Shown: in pieces, positions 1 to 8,712 of the stretch | Layout: each line of letters starts with the position of its first letter | Position numbering within the stretch: the stretch's first letter is position 1 | Assembly (NCBI RefSeq): GCF_030020805.1 | Contig: NZ_CP125098.1 | Span: 1,344,001 to 1,408,000 of the forward strand | Length of the DNA stretch: 64,000 nt | From: Paenibacillus sp. RC67 | GTDB taxonomy: Bacteria > Bacillota > Bacilli > Paenibacillales > NBRC-103111 | Direction of reading: 5' to 3' | Notes under the pieces: model-generated | Database searches by the model: none | What the model saw: only the letters and a program-made list of their open reading frames with translations | Told to the model about the DNA's origin: nothing | Program-made: the position numbers and the translations under genes

Positions 1-602
1 GCCAATTCAGCAGTAAATAAAATATTAGCCAGCTTGGTTTCAGCATAGCGAACGGTTGCACCCCCTAATACATTATGTGGGAAGCTGTACATGCGCTTCG
101 CGCGGATATCTTCAAAGCGGATACCCTGCCTAGCCATTTTGTGACCGTGGGAGGCGGTCGTAATGATACGGGCAGCCTGGCTTTGTTTCAGTCGATCAAG
201 CAACAGATTGGTTAAAAGAAAGGGGGCCAGATGATTGACGGCCCAAGTCATTTCTATCTCATCGACAGTGAGCTGATGGGTATCAAACATAGCCCCTGCA
301 TTATTAATTAAGATATCAATCCTGGGGCACCGGGTCAAAATGTCGTTTGCAACCTGGCGAATGGATGCTTGAGACGCCATTTCCGCTTGGAATATGTCTA
401 CTTCTGTGCGTCCATTAGTTAGAGCACGGATTTGAGCAGCTGCTTCACTCGCTTTGGTTTGATTGCGAGCAACGATGCCTAAGTGCGCCCCCCGGGCAGC
501 AAGCTCCTTTGCCGCGGCCCATCCGATTCCACTAGTAGCTCCAGTAAGGACAACATACTTGCCTTGTACCGTCCAATGATTATTATTCATTATTTTCTTC
601 AT
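1..602 (-). CDS. SDR family oxidoreductase, C-terminus beyond left edge
   Basis: Reads leftward and runs off the window, so about 200 N-terminal residues are visible. It has the Rossmann cofactor motif TGATSGIG near residue 20, the NNAG motif, and the catalytic YxxxK as YAETK with an upstream Ser, all typical of classical/extended short-chain dehydrogenases of the retinol-dehydrogenase-like group that use NAD(P)H. The start is set by GGAGG about eight bases upstream of an ATG at 602. A perfect palindrome lies just upstream and probably acts as a repressor operator. The substrate cannot be told from sequence. Confidence 0.85.
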   Translation of the reverse strand, partial: MKKIMNNNHWTVQGKYVVLTGATSGIGWAAAKELAARGAHLGIVARNQTKASEAAAQIRALTNGRTEVDIFQAEMASQASIRQVANDILTRCPRIDILINNAGAMFDTHQLTVDEIEMTWAVNHLAPFLLTNLLLDRLKQSQAARIITTASHGHKMARQGIRFEDIRAKRMYSFPHNVLGGATVRYAETKLANILFTAEL

Positions 603-620
603 GGTTACAACGCCTCCATT

Positions 621-643
621 AATGAATGAATGATTCATTCATT
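621..643. promoter_or_regulatory. 23-bp perfect palindrome upstream of the SDR gene, likely TetR-type operator
   Basis: Arms AATGAATGAAT and ATTCATTCATT surround a single central G. The site lies 19 bases upstream of the SDR start codon. The AATGAATGA-type palindrome resembles operators of TetR-family repressors. No tetR gene is visible here; it may lie left of the window edge. Confidence 0.6.
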
Positions 644-876
644 TTTGTTTATCGTAACTCCATTTCCAGTTGTTGTCAACGGGTTTTAGCCCAATCGATG
701 CAAAAGCTAGTAGTACCGCGAACAAGGGCTGTTCAGTTAGGAGAGTATGGCCATACTTATTTTTTCACTCCAAGCGCTCTTAATCTGTATGGTAAAATAA
801 AACAATTAAGGATGTAGTTTAAAACATACGGCAAGCAATTAATAGAAAAAGACAGAGAGTCTGAAAGGATGCTTGT

Positions 877-1437
877 ATGCACATTATTGATTTATCTATG
901 GAAGATAAGAAACCTATACATGAGGTTGCGGTCTTGTTGATGAAAGGCTTTACGGAAGCTTGGAATGACATGGAGGAAGCTCTCCTGGAAGTAGAAGAAA
1001 GCTTGCAGGAGGATCGAATAAGCCGAATTGCTGTTGTAGAAGACGGCACCGTCGTAGGATGGATAGCAGGACAAAGCAATTATAGAGGTAAGGCGTGGGA
1101 ATTGCATCCGCTCGTTGTAGAGGAAAGTTATCGGGGCAAAGGGATTGGTAAAGCGTTAGTAGACGACTTTGAAGCGGTTGTCAGAGCTAGAGGAGGCATC
1201 ACCATTTATCTAGGTTCAGACGATGAGACTAACAGCACGAGCCTATATGGAGAAGATCTTTACCCGAATGTGCTGGACAAAGTGATGAACATGACGAACC
1301 GGAACAGACACCCATTTGGATTTTATAAAAAGCTGGGGTTTGAAGTCGTTGGCGTGTTGCCGGATGCTAACGGCTTCGGTAAGCCGGATATTTTTATGGC
1401 TAAGCGTGTGCAAATAGGAAAGGAGCGAGGAGAATAA
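877..1437 (+). CDS. GNAT acetyltransferase, AAC(6')-like
   Basis: A 186-residue GNAT-fold protein. The acetyl-CoA binding signature (Q/R)xxGxG/A appears as ESYRGKGIGKAL around residue 90, preceded by the beta-strand WELHPLVVEESY. The length, the N-terminal layout and the C-terminal HPFGFYKKLGFEVVGVLPDA stretch resemble aminoglycoside 6'-N-acetyltransferases of Gram-positives, but resistance activity is only inferred. The stop codon directly abuts the GTG of the HIT gene, so the two are co-transcribed, and an APH-like gene follows. Together these look like a small detoxification or resistance-type cassette. Confidence 0.75.
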   Translation: MHIIDLSMEDKKPIHEVAVLLMKGFTEAWNDMEEALLEVEESLQEDRISRIAVVEDGTVVGWIAGQSNYRGKAWELHPLVVEESYRGKGIGKALVDDFEAVVRARGGITIYLGSDDETNSTSLYGEDLYPNVLDKVMNMTNRNRHPFGFYKKLGFEVVGVLPDANGFGKPDIFMAKRVQIGKERGE

Positions 1438-1854
1438 GTGGATTGTTTAGGATGCCGAATTGCAAATGGAAGGGAACCCAACGTCAATGTGGTTTATGAG
1501 AATGAGCATATAACCTGCGTTCTGGATATCGCTCCTTTTAACGAAGGCCATACCCTAATCCTTCCTAAAAAGCATGTACTAGATGTGGAGGAAATGGGCC
1601 TGGAAGTGGCGCATCGCATCATGGAAGCCTCTATGAAGCTATCCTCGATATTAAAACAAGTATTCCATCCAGATGGAATCACGATATGCCAAAACGGCGG
1701 CGTATTCAACGACTTGACACATTACCATATGCACCTGATTCCGAGATACAAAGGAGATGGCTTCAGCTGGAGCGAACCGTTGGTTCTTTATGGCGCAGAA
1801 GAACGGTTGGGAGAAACCCAACGTAAAATGACGGTAGCGCTAAGGGAGGAATAG
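1438..1854 (+). CDS. HIT family nucleotide hydrolase/transferase
   Basis: A 138-residue protein with the histidine triad H95-Y-H97-M-H99 near the C-terminus, which forms the catalytic site for hydrolysing or transferring nucleotidyl groups in this family. An N-terminal CxxC (C3, C6) suggests the zinc-containing HIT subtype. The start is GTG immediately after the stop of the upstream GNAT gene, with AAAGGAG inside that gene as ribosome site, so translation is coupled. The physiological nucleotide substrate cannot be read from the sequence. Confidence 0.85.
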   Translation: MDCLGCRIANGREPNVNVVYENEHITCVLDIAPFNEGHTLILPKKHVLDVEEMGLEVAHRIMEASMKLSSILKQVFHPDGITICQNGGVFNDLTHYHMHLIPRYKGDGFSWSEPLVLYGAEERLGETQRKMTVALREE

Positions 1855-1892
1855 CTCATATTAAAAAAGCATAGTGTACAGAAATTGAAGTA

Positions 1893-2660
1893 GTGAAACG
1901 AGCCGTAGGTGAAGCGTTGTCAATTAGAGACTTTCATTTGGTAAGAGTATTAAGAGGATCATCTACCTATGTGTATCGAGTGCAAACAGGTGGAGAAACG
2001 TTGTACGTACGGATATTACCTGAGATCGGCATGAGCTTCGGTGTGGAAGTGCATGTGCATTCCTTATTAAGGCTTCGTAACCTACACGTACCGGAGGTCA
2101 TTTACTTCGAGCCACGACATGAAGCGCTGGATATGTCCTTGATGGTTGTAAAAGAAATCGTTGGTTCGTCTGTTAGAGACTGTACGTTAAAGAATGATTA
2201 CGAGGCTGTACTGTTCGAGGCAGGCAAACAATTAGCTTTGATCCATGAAGTAAAAGTAGATGGTTATGGGATGATCCGAAGGGAATGGACCGAACCAGGG
2301 ACCGAGCTGAACGGCGAAAAACATTCGATGCATGAGTATCTCTTTGGGCACTTAGATGATAATCTATCTTTGTTATCGGAACCCATTTTCACCCAACAGG
2401 AAACAACCCAAATCGCCAACCTGATACAATCCGGTAGTTCGCTTATGCTAAGGCATAAGCCTCATTTGATTCATGGGGATTTCGACGATACTCACATATT
2501 TCAGGAATCCAAGAAGTACACAGGAATCATTGATTTTGGAGAATTGGAAGGCAACAGTCCGTTCTATGATTTAGGCTATTACAAATTGCATGAAGGGCAG
2601 AACGGAGTGTTTCGTGGCTTTAGACGGTTACTTGAAGGCTATAAAAAAGGTGCACATTAA
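1893..2660 (+). CDS. Aminoglycoside phosphotransferase (APH) family kinase
   Basis: A 255-residue APH/choline-kinase-fold protein. The catalytic loop reads LIHGDFDDTHI (Brenner HGDxxxxN with His instead of Asn), followed by the metal-binding IIDFGELEG and the YDLGYY tail. The N-terminal lobe contains the usual VYRVQTGGETLYVRILPE strand pair. The start is GTG at 1893 with a weak ribosome site, so the exact start is uncertain; an in-frame stop at 1872 limits any extension. It follows the GNAT-HIT pair by 38 bases and precedes a clear terminator. It probably phosphorylates a small amino-sugar-like or other hydroxylated compound. Confidence 0.75.
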   Translation: MKRAVGEALSIRDFHLVRVLRGSSTYVYRVQTGGETLYVRILPEIGMSFGVEVHVHSLLRLRNLHVPEVIYFEPRHEALDMSLMVVKEIVGSSVRDCTLKNDYEAVLFEAGKQLALIHEVKVDGYGMIRREWTEPGTELNGEKHSMHEYLFGHLDDNLSLLSEPIFTQQETTQIANLIQSGSSLMLRHKPHLIHGDFDDTHIFQESKKYTGIIDFGELEGNSPFYDLGYYKLHEGQNGVFRGFRRLLEGYKKGAH

Positions 2661-2752
2661 AGTGATAAAAGCTGAAATGGATGATTTATCTAACAGGTTG
2701 AAATAAGTGTAAGGGAACGGCTTGCATTACTTGATGTAGGCTAATTATAACG

Positions 2753-2793
2753 AAAAAGCTCCGCTGCGGCGTATAGAACAGGCGGAGCTTTTT
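2753..2793. terminator. Bidirectional intrinsic terminator
   Basis: The arms AAAAAGCTCCGC and GCGGAGCTTTTT form a stem with A and T tracts on both sides. It separates the rightward APH-like gene from the leftward PhnB-like gene and can serve both. Confidence 0.85.
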
Positions 2794-2823
2794 CCAATTA
2801 CCCGACTATTGCTGGCAGCCTTC

Positions 2824-3249
2824 TTATTGGACACCTTCCGTAAAAATTTGGAATGTAACGCCGTACTTATCCCTTACATTACCGAAAGCAGGACTGAAAT
2901 GGGTTTCCTGCAGAGGCATATTTACATGACCGCCCTGCTGCAAAGCTTCATACATTTGTTTGGATTGGCTTGCGTCTTTAGTTGAGATGCAGATCGTAAC
3001 CTGATTGCCGCTTTGGTGAGGCTGACCTGGGAATGTATCGGAAAGCATGAGGTCCGTCTCGCCGACCTTCAATAATGCGTGAGCAATCAGTCCCTTAGCA
3101 GAATCAGGCAATGGGAATTCTGGATTTTCTGGCATATCCGCGAATGTTAAACTTTGGTTCACCTTAGCATTTAATGCTTTTTCATAAAATTCAATGGCTT
3201 CTTTGGCATTACCGCTCATGACTAAATAAGGGATCAATCTAACTGTCAT
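2824..3249 (-). CDS. VOC superfamily protein, PhnB/YjdN-like
   Basis: A 141-residue glyoxalase/bleomycin-resistance-fold protein. It opens with LIPYLVMSGNAKEAIEFYEK and contains the internal AHALLKVGETDLMLSD strand and the C-terminal FGNVRDKYGVTFQIF. This matches the PhnB-like branch (3-demethylubiquinone methyltransferase-like family), whose members are small dimeric proteins of mostly unknown substrate. An AAGGAGCT ribosome site precedes the ATG. It is a monocistronic leftward gene sharing a terminator with the convergent APH gene. Confidence 0.85.
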   Translation of the reverse strand: MTVRLIPYLVMSGNAKEAIEFYEKALNAKVNQSLTFADMPENPEFPLPDSAKGLIAHALLKVGETDLMLSDTFPGQPHQSGNQVTICISTKDASQSKQMYEALQQGGHVNMPLQETHFSPAFGNVRDKYGVTFQIFTEGVQ

Positions 3250-3458
3250 ACTATAAGTCAGCTCCTTAGGTTCTTTTTTTGGTTTGAATGATGTTTCGAT
3301 TACGAATTCATGATCGTAGAAAAAACATCACTTCCCATTATTACCCATAATACCAATGTATAACATAGAACGTATGTTTGCAACATTTATATTTTGACAT
3401 GCCCGGTCGTTTCTAAGGTTTTATGATAAAATGAAGTAGAGCTCTAAGTTCTGACTAA

Positions 3459-4085
3459 ATGGAAGCGGGGGTGTTCACCGTTCGGATTTCAGAATTGGAC
3501 CCTGATCGTTTAACGAGAAAACAGATGACCACCTTATTGTTCGAAGGCATAGTGGACGACGGTCAGTACGGCGATTGCATTTTCGTATTTGGAAGCAATA
3601 GAAGCTTAAGATACAGGCTGCCGGCGGCAGTTGAATTATATAAAAAAGGTAGGGCACCGAAGCTTCTTTTCTCAGGAGGAACCGTATGGGCTGGTCAATC
3701 TAATAAATCAGAGGCTGTACTAATGAGAGATAGAGCTATTGAGCTGGGGGTCCAGCCGCAGCATATTTTGATAGAAACGGAATCCCGGCATACCAAGGAA
3801 AATGTTCTTTCATCCTTAATGGTGCTGGACAGAGCCTTCATGCTTCATAATATTCGAAGACTATTGGTCGTAACGTCGGCCTATCATGTAAGAAGAGCGT
3901 ATTTGACTTTGAGAACCTATATGCCCCGCTGGGTTGAATATACCCTTTGTCCGGCAGACGATCAAATGACCCAAAAGGACAACTGGTGGTTAACTCCTGA
4001 GGGGGCTAAGAGAGTAGAAGCGGAATCCCGTAAAATGATAAAGTATATAAGAATGGGTGCCATTGAAGACGATATATTACCGTAG
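3459..4085 (+). CDS. YdcF/SanA-like DUF218 family protein
   Basis: A 208-residue DUF218-fold protein. Family hallmarks are the FVFGSNRSLRYRLPAAVELYKKG strand-helix near residue 45, KLLFSGG, the NKSEAVLMRDRAIELGV helix, ESRHTKENV, and VVTSAYHVRRA. No signal peptide or membrane anchor is seen, unlike SanA, so this is probably a cytosolic YdcF-type protein that binds a nucleotide or SAM; the true activity is unknown. The ribosome site before ATG 3459 is weak, and a GTG at 3471 is an alternative. It is followed 27 bases later by a HAD phosphatase. Confidence 0.75.
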   Translation: MEAGVFTVRISELDPDRLTRKQMTTLLFEGIVDDGQYGDCIFVFGSNRSLRYRLPAAVELYKKGRAPKLLFSGGTVWAGQSNKSEAVLMRDRAIELGVQPQHILIETESRHTKENVLSSLMVLDRAFMLHNIRRLLVVTSAYHVRRAYLTLRTYMPRWVEYTLCPADDQMTQKDNWWLTPEGAKRVEAESRKMIKYIRMGAIEDDILP

Positions 4086-4112
4086 GCAAAATGAAATAGA
4101 GGGGGATTCAGC

Positions 4113-4766
4113 ATGATTAAGGCGGTTGTATTTGATTTTGATGGTTTGATTATTGATACGGAAACCGTATGGTATGAATCGTATAAAGAAGTTTTTGAGA
4201 CTTATCATCTCGAGTTTCATTGGGAATTGTTCGTGAAGTGTGTCGGGACGGACGATTCGGTCCTGAACCAATACATTGATGAGAAAGTAGCAGGCATGCA
4301 AATCGGTAGAGATGACATCAAACGTCAAGCCAAAGATCTGCATACAGTAAAAATGAAAGCGATTCCTATGAGGGATGGAGTTAGGGATTACTTGAACGAC
4401 GCGAGATCAATGGGGCTAAAAATAGGGCTAGCCTCCAGTTCTTCAAGAGAATGGGTCGAGTTTTTCCTGAATAAACTGCACATTAAAGAATACTTTGAAG
4501 TGATTTCTACTGGCGATCAGGTGGAGAGGGTAAAGCCGGATCCTGCCTTATACTTGAGAACGCTAGAGCATTTGGATGTGGCAGCGGATGAATCTGTCGC
4601 TTTTGAGGATTCAGCCAACGGGGCCAAAGCGGCAACAAGGGCGGGATTAAAATGCGTGATTGTGCCGAATGAATTAACACAGTTTTTAACATTTGAGAAG
4701 TATGATTTGCGGATTTCTTCTATGAGCGAAATGAGCCTGGAACAAGTCATTCAGCGTTTGAATTAA
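4113..4766 (+). CDS. HAD superfamily phosphatase, beta-phosphoglucomutase-like
   Basis: A 217-residue HAD protein. Motif I is VFDFDGLIIDTE at residues 6-17 with both Asp residues, motif II is the Ser in LASSSS, motif III is the Lys in VKPDPALY, and motif IV is FEDSANG. The helical cap between motifs I and II is type C1, as in YhcW and beta-phosphoglucomutase relatives. It likely dephosphorylates small sugar phosphates. AGGGGG precedes the ATG. It is co-oriented with YdcF upstream and a GNAT downstream with short spacers. Confidence 0.85.
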   Translation: MIKAVVFDFDGLIIDTETVWYESYKEVFETYHLEFHWELFVKCVGTDDSVLNQYIDEKVAGMQIGRDDIKRQAKDLHTVKMKAIPMRDGVRDYLNDARSMGLKIGLASSSSREWVEFFLNKLHIKEYFEVISTGDQVERVKPDPALYLRTLEHLDVAADESVAFEDSANGAKAATRAGLKCVIVPNELTQFLTFEKYDLRISSMSEMSLEQVIQRLN

Positions 4767-4785
4767 TCGAACGTGAGGTGGGGAG

Positions 4786-5277
4786 ATGAACGTAGAGCTG
4801 CAACGGGTCTCCTACGAGGAAAAGGGGATATTACGCAATTTATTGGAATTTTATCTATATGAGATCAGTGCGTATTTAGACAGCTTGGAGCTGAATCCTT
4901 ACGGACAATTCGAATACCGCATGCTGGACCATTACTGGACGGACGGAACCAGGCATCCTTTCTTCATCCGATCCTCCGGCAAAATAGTGGGTTTGGTTCT
5001 GGTGAGAGAGTGGGAGCGCGCTCCTGACCAATCGATAACATGGCTGATGGCCGAATTCTTCATTCTACGCAAATATCAGAAGCTCGGAATCGGCCGCGCT
5101 GCTGCTATCCAAGCTTTCGAGCTGTTTCCGGGCCGCTGGATCGTGTCTCAAATCGAGAGCAATGCAGCTTCGCGGTCCTTCTGGCACAAAATTATATCTG
5201 AGTATACAAATGGTGCGTTTCAGTCCATACAGTTAGGCAATCAGCCTGCACAGCAATTTGAGGCGAAGGCCAAATAA
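4786..5277 (+). CDS. GNAT family acetyltransferase
   Basis: A 163-residue GNAT protein. The acetyl-CoA loop reads LRKYQKLGIGRAAAIQAF (Q/RxxGxG/A) around residues 102-119, and the preceding strand is TWLMAEFFIL. The C-terminal segment contains ESNAASRSFWHKI, the usual N-A-x-x-F-W element of the fold. GAGGTGGGG immediately precedes the ATG. It is the last gene of a short rightward group and is followed by repeat copy A and a terminator. The substrate is unknown. Confidence 0.8.
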   Translation: MNVELQRVSYEEKGILRNLLEFYLYEISAYLDSLELNPYGQFEYRMLDHYWTDGTRHPFFIRSSGKIVGLVLVREWERAPDQSITWLMAEFFILRKYQKLGIGRAAAIQAFELFPGRWIVSQIESNAASRSFWHKIISEYTNGAFQSIQLGNQPAQQFEAKAK

Positions 5278-5287
5278 AACCCCGCAA

Positions 5288-5503
5288 GGCGTCCTCGGAA
5301 ACCAACAAAGCTTCAGATGTGTGCGTGGTACTCCGGTGGGGTATCCCCTTCCGGCCACTGTTGTTATCGGGAAATATTAATTTATTTGCTTTACAGCGGT
5401 GATTTCCCGATAACAACAGTGGACGCGTTCGCTCCTCCAGGGGATACCCCACCTCCCGTCATCCGCCATCTTCTGAATCTTTGGGTTTCTCTACACAGGA
5501 CGC
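5288..5503. repeat. Nested palindromic element, copy A
   Basis: This is an intergenic element with three nested inverted repeats. The outer pair is GGCGTCC...GGACGCC with GAAACC/GGTTTC. The middle pair is GGTGGGGTATCCCC at 5336-5349 and GGGGATACCCCACC at 5440-5453. The inner pair is TGTTATCGGGAAAT near 5362 and ATTTCCCGATAACA near 5402. It has no open frame. Copies B, C and D share all the middle and inner arms; A and B lie in one orientation and C and D in the other. Confidence 0.85.
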
Positions 5504-5520
5504 CACAAGGCGTCTTTTTT
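5499..5520 (+). terminator. Intrinsic terminator after the GNAT gene
   Basis: GACGCC-ACAA-GGCGTC followed by six T residues. It overlaps the right end of repeat copy A, so the element supplies or abuts the terminator of the rightward gene. Confidence 0.75.
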
Positions 5521-5523
5521 CTT

Positions 5524-6489
5524 TTATTTATATAAAGCAGCAGACGAATGATCACCTTGAATGATATCGGTTACCGCCAAGTATAGATTCGGAGGAAACT
5601 CGGCAATTCGATGGCACACGTACAGATACCATTCCTCTCCATAGGTAAGGTAGATGCGCACAGGGACGCCAGCGGCATGCAAATTCGAGCTAAGCTCCGG
5701 ACGAATCCCATACAGCATTTCGATCTCGAAATGTTGTGCATTGAAATAGCCCCTTTGTCTCATTTCCATTATTAATGCTTCATCATGGGTTGCTGCGGAA
5801 ACGGTACATCCTGTCTGAATGCAGCGTGCCACAAGCTTTAAAAATTGTTCGTTCAAAGCTTCGGAACGGGGCATGGCGTCTGAGGCAGACTCTTGATAGG
5901 CGCCTTTCACGATTCGTATGCGGCCTCCTAAAGGAAGTAATTCTTCCAAATCCTGCGGCGTTCGATAGAGATGCGCTTGCAGCGTAATGCCAAGATTGGA
6001 ATAATGTGCAATGGCTTGCTTATATACCGATAGAATTAGATCCGTCTTGGCGGTTTCTTCCATGCTGATAAGGATTGTCAAGTTATGCTTTTCCGCTTCT
6101 TCTGCAAGTAACCTAAGATTATGATAGGCCAGTTCCGGTTGAATGGACAATCCGATGTGGGATAAGTCCAATGAAATTCTAGAAGCCGCCCCTGATACTG
6201 CGCATGCTCTGATTAGCTCCTGAAACTCCTGCACGGCCTGTTCACAATCCGATAACCTACATATATTTTCGCCTATGTATTCTAGTGACACTTCGTAGCC
6301 TTTATTCCGGAGAAGTGTGCCGGAGTTCAATCCGTCCGCTCGAGCATCACCTGTGACATAACGCCCTGCTGCCCTGCTAAGCAAGCTATAGAGCAGTGGA
6401 GATTTGTTAATATACGCTTTAATGTCCTCGCGCCGTGCAACTGACTTTAAGGCTTCGGCAAATGGTTGTTCAATAAGTGGGTTGTTCAA
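5524..6489 (-). CDS. Proline dehydrogenase (PRODH) family
   Basis: A 321-residue FAD-dependent TIM-barrel enzyme that oxidises L-proline to pyrroline-5-carboxylate. Diagnostic segments are ISLDLSHIGLS, RIVKGAYQES, AATHDEALI, QHFEIEMLYGIRPE and the FAD/proline-binding tail RIYLTYGEEWYLYVCHRIAE. The start is TTG at 6489, supported by GGGAGG eight bases upstream. The usual partner, P5C dehydrogenase, is not in the window. The neighbouring leftward AraC gene (6569) lies 79 bases upstream and could regulate it. Confidence 0.88.
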   Translation of the reverse strand: MNNPLIEQPFAEALKSVARREDIKAYINKSPLLYSLLSRAAGRYVTGDARADGLNSGTLLRNKGYEVSLEYIGENICRLSDCEQAVQEFQELIRACAVSGAASRISLDLSHIGLSIQPELAYHNLRLLAEEAEKHNLTILISMEETAKTDLILSVYKQAIAHYSNLGITLQAHLYRTPQDLEELLPLGGRIRIVKGAYQESASDAMPRSEALNEQFLKLVARCIQTGCTVSAATHDEALIMEMRQRGYFNAQHFEIEMLYGIRPELSSNLHAAGVPVRIYLTYGEEWYLYVCHRIAEFPPNLYLAVTDIIQGDHSSAALYK

Positions 6490-6568
6490 ATTGTAGCGCC
6501 TCCCTTATGTGGTATAGGCACATTGTATGGTCGGCGGCACAGAATGTATTGTATAAAATTGCTGTGGG

Positions 6569-7372
6569 TTACATTTTTAAAGATGCGTATTTTTGCGGAG
6601 AAAGGCCTACCGTGTGGGCAAATACTTTGGTCATATGGCTCTGATCGCAGAACCCGGCTTCCAAAGCAATGTCTGCAATAGGTCTTGATCGGGACAATTC
6701 CTTTTTGGCGAAGTTGATTCGCAGCAGGTTTTGATAAGTGTGCGGAGGAAGGCTGCTTCCTCTTTTGAATAAATGGCTCAGATGAAATTTGCTGACACCT
6801 GTCTCCCGCTCCAAATCGTCTAACGTAATTCTTTCCTTGAAATGCTCATGCAAATAAGCTTTGATCCGTTCCAGATGCTTAGGTTCTGCTGCATGGCGTT
6901 CATGTTTCATACTGTCTTCGCCTTTAAAGGTCATCGTGCGGATCATGTCTATAAAACAAGCTTCGGTTCGCATAGGACTCATCATGAATTCCATTGCACT
7001 AACGCATTGATTTACGCCATCAGCCAATATTTTATTGGTTTGATTTTGAAACAAGAATGGAAACTCAGGTAGTGTATCATCTCGAAAGACCGAATGAATC
7101 CACTTTGGATGAATAAACAGCATTTTATATGTCCAGTTATAATCGGACTCGGGACTGCATGCATGAGGCATATAGGGCGGAAAGCAGATGACACTGCCGG
7201 CCTCGACCTGGAGGTTTTTGCCGTCGCACCAAACCTTGCTTGTGCCTTTGTCGATGATGCCTATGGAAAGCTCTTCGTGAAAATGTTTTTTGTAGGATAT
7301 AGCATAGGCCTCACACTTCTTGGCTTCCAATAAAGGCAAGGACGCATCTCGGAAATAACGAATGCCTGCCAT
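6569..7372 (-). CDS. AraC family transcriptional regulator with cupin sensor
   Basis: A 267-residue protein. The N-terminal AraC-binding cupin is marked by HFHEELSIGII and the GSVICFPPYMPHAC strand. The C-terminal double helix-turn-helix contains LDDLERETGVSKFHLSHLF and the second helix pair IADIALEAGFCDQSHMTKVF ending in GLSPQKYASL. It is a DNA-binding one-component regulator. It lies upstream of the proline dehydrogenase gene in the same direction, and the 79-base spacer has no obvious terminator, so control of that gene is plausible but inferred. Confidence 0.88.
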   Translation of the reverse strand: MAGIRYFRDASLPLLEAKKCEAYAISYKKHFHEELSIGIIDKGTSKVWCDGKNLQVEAGSVICFPPYMPHACSPESDYNWTYKMLFIHPKWIHSVFRDDTLPEFPFLFQNQTNKILADGVNQCVSAMEFMMSPMRTEACFIDMIRTMTFKGEDSMKHERHAAEPKHLERIKAYLHEHFKERITLDDLERETGVSKFHLSHLFKRGSSLPPHTYQNLLRINFAKKELSRSRPIADIALEAGFCDQSHMTKVFAHTVGLSPQKYASLKM

Positions 7373-7450
7373 ATTCTCACAACCTTTCGTTCCAGCAGCT
7401 GCAGGATAAAAGTATTATACAATGAGCTCACAGGAAAGTGGAGGGATAAC

Positions 7451-7491
7451 AAAAACACCACTGCATCTCTTGAAAGATGATACAGCGGTGT
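7451..7491 (-). terminator. Intrinsic terminator of the exporter gene
   Basis: On the minus strand ACACCGCTG pairs with CAGTGGTGT, followed by TTTTTGTT. It lies 35 bases past the stop of the leftward exporter gene. Confidence 0.8.
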
Positions 7492-7525
7492 AGGGATTAT
7501 CTGTAAACTGGAGCTGCATTACATG

Positions 7526-8458
7526 TTACATGGTATGAATAAATCGTTCCAGCTCATTAGCCACGGCATAGAGGCTGGCCCGATTCTCAAATTCGTGCCG
7601 AGTTTCCGGCAAAGGAAGCAGCTTGTGATATTCACGGATCGCACGCAGCGTCTCTCGCAAATGGGCAGTAGAACTTCCTGAGCTTGGGTCGCTGACCTCC
7701 AAAATAAAGTCTCCTATCCGAATGCCTTGATCCATTTTGACTGAGATTCTGGAAATATAAGGGAGCATTCGTTCCAAGATCTCGTACTGCTGCCGTTTCA
7801 TATCGAAATATCGTTCGTAGGAATTGGCTTTGCGCAGCAAGTTGTTCTCGGAATCGAGCACCGCAAGCCGTTTGGCTTGCTGAAGCTCATCGCCCAGCTG
7901 CAGTAATTCCTTCCCGTCCCACAGGGTGTAGCCTTCCTTGAGGTAGGCGGCCATCTCTTTCAAAATCACGTTAACGAGCCGATCCACTTCTTCCTTGCGC
8001 CGGTTCAGTTCCTTATCGATACTGGGCATGTACCAATTCACCAGCAGCGCGACTCCTAGCCCGATCAATATGACCATGAATTCATTAAGGAAAAAGGCGG
8101 CTTCGATGCCTCGGTGCATATAGACATGCATGACGATGACGGAGCTGCTCGCAATACCTTCCTGCATTCGGAATCGGACGCAGAGCGGGATAAAAAGCAG
8201 CAGGTAAACAAGAAAGGAATAAGGATGATAGCCGATGATGATAAACAGCAGGCTGGAGAACAGAAGCCCGGACAAACAAGCGAAGAATCGGCTGATGACG
8301 GCTTGAGTCGATTGCTTACGTGATTTTTGAATGCATAGCAGGGTAAGAATGCCCGCTGCAGAGTAGTATTCGAGCTGGAGCAGTTGAGCAAGTAAAATGG
8401 AAATACTGACGCCGACGGCAGTTTTAAGAGTGCGGAAGCCGATTTGGATCTTCATCAT
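7526..8458 (-). CDS. Aromatic acid exporter family protein (ArAE_1/DUF939)
   Basis: A 310-residue membrane protein. Residues 1-145 contain about six hydrophobic segments, beginning IGFRTLKTAVGVSISILLAQ, which is the half-size FUSC/ArAE_1 domain. After the NWYMPS turn a cytosolic helical domain of about 160 residues follows (ArAE_1_C type), rich in Lys, Glu and Arg and ending ANELERFIHTM. The family exports aromatic or other organic acids, or is of unknown function (YqjA-like). Two in-frame ATGs open the gene after GGTGGTGAC. It is monocistronic with its own terminator. Confidence 0.85.
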   Translation of the reverse strand: MMKIQIGFRTLKTAVGVSISILLAQLLQLEYYSAAGILTLLCIQKSRKQSTQAVISRFFACLSGLLFSSLLFIIIGYHPYSFLVYLLLFIPLCVRFRMQEGIASSSVIVMHVYMHRGIEAAFFLNEFMVILIGLGVALLVNWYMPSIDKELNRRKEEVDRLVNVILKEMAAYLKEGYTLWDGKELLQLGDELQQAKRLAVLDSENNLLRKANSYERYFDMKRQQYEILERMLPYISRISVKMDQGIRIGDFILEVSDPSSGSSTAHLRETLRAIREYHKLLPLPETRHEFENRASLYAVANELERFIHTM

Positions 8459-8665
8459 GTTGTCACCACCATTAACGTTTTGCTATATTGTATAGCGGTT
8501 GGATTAGGGTGTAAATATAATTCACACAAAATCAACAAAATACAACATTGTTTTAGTGCGAAAAGGAGTAATACTATCGTGGTAAACGGAGGATATGTTG
8601 ATTAATGGATGTTAATGTCATGATACATTACATTAGACTAACAAAGAAAAGCTTCAAATAACATA

Positions 8666-8708
8666 CAAATGGAAAAGGCGCTCCAGAGAGGAGCGCCTTT
8701 TCCATTTG
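8666..8708 (-). terminator. Terminator after the EamA transporter gene
   Basis: A perfect inverted repeat with 18-base arms (8666-8683 and 8691-8708) around a seven-base loop, with A and T tracts inside the arms. It lies four bases past the stop of the leftward transporter gene and could also act on the other strand. Confidence 0.85.
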
Positions 8709-8712
8709 TGGT

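Noticed and set aside
5288..5503. Insertion sequence at the palindromic element
   Set aside because: The element is about 200 bases with no transposase frame and no clear target duplication, so it is treated as a non-autonomous repeat at most.
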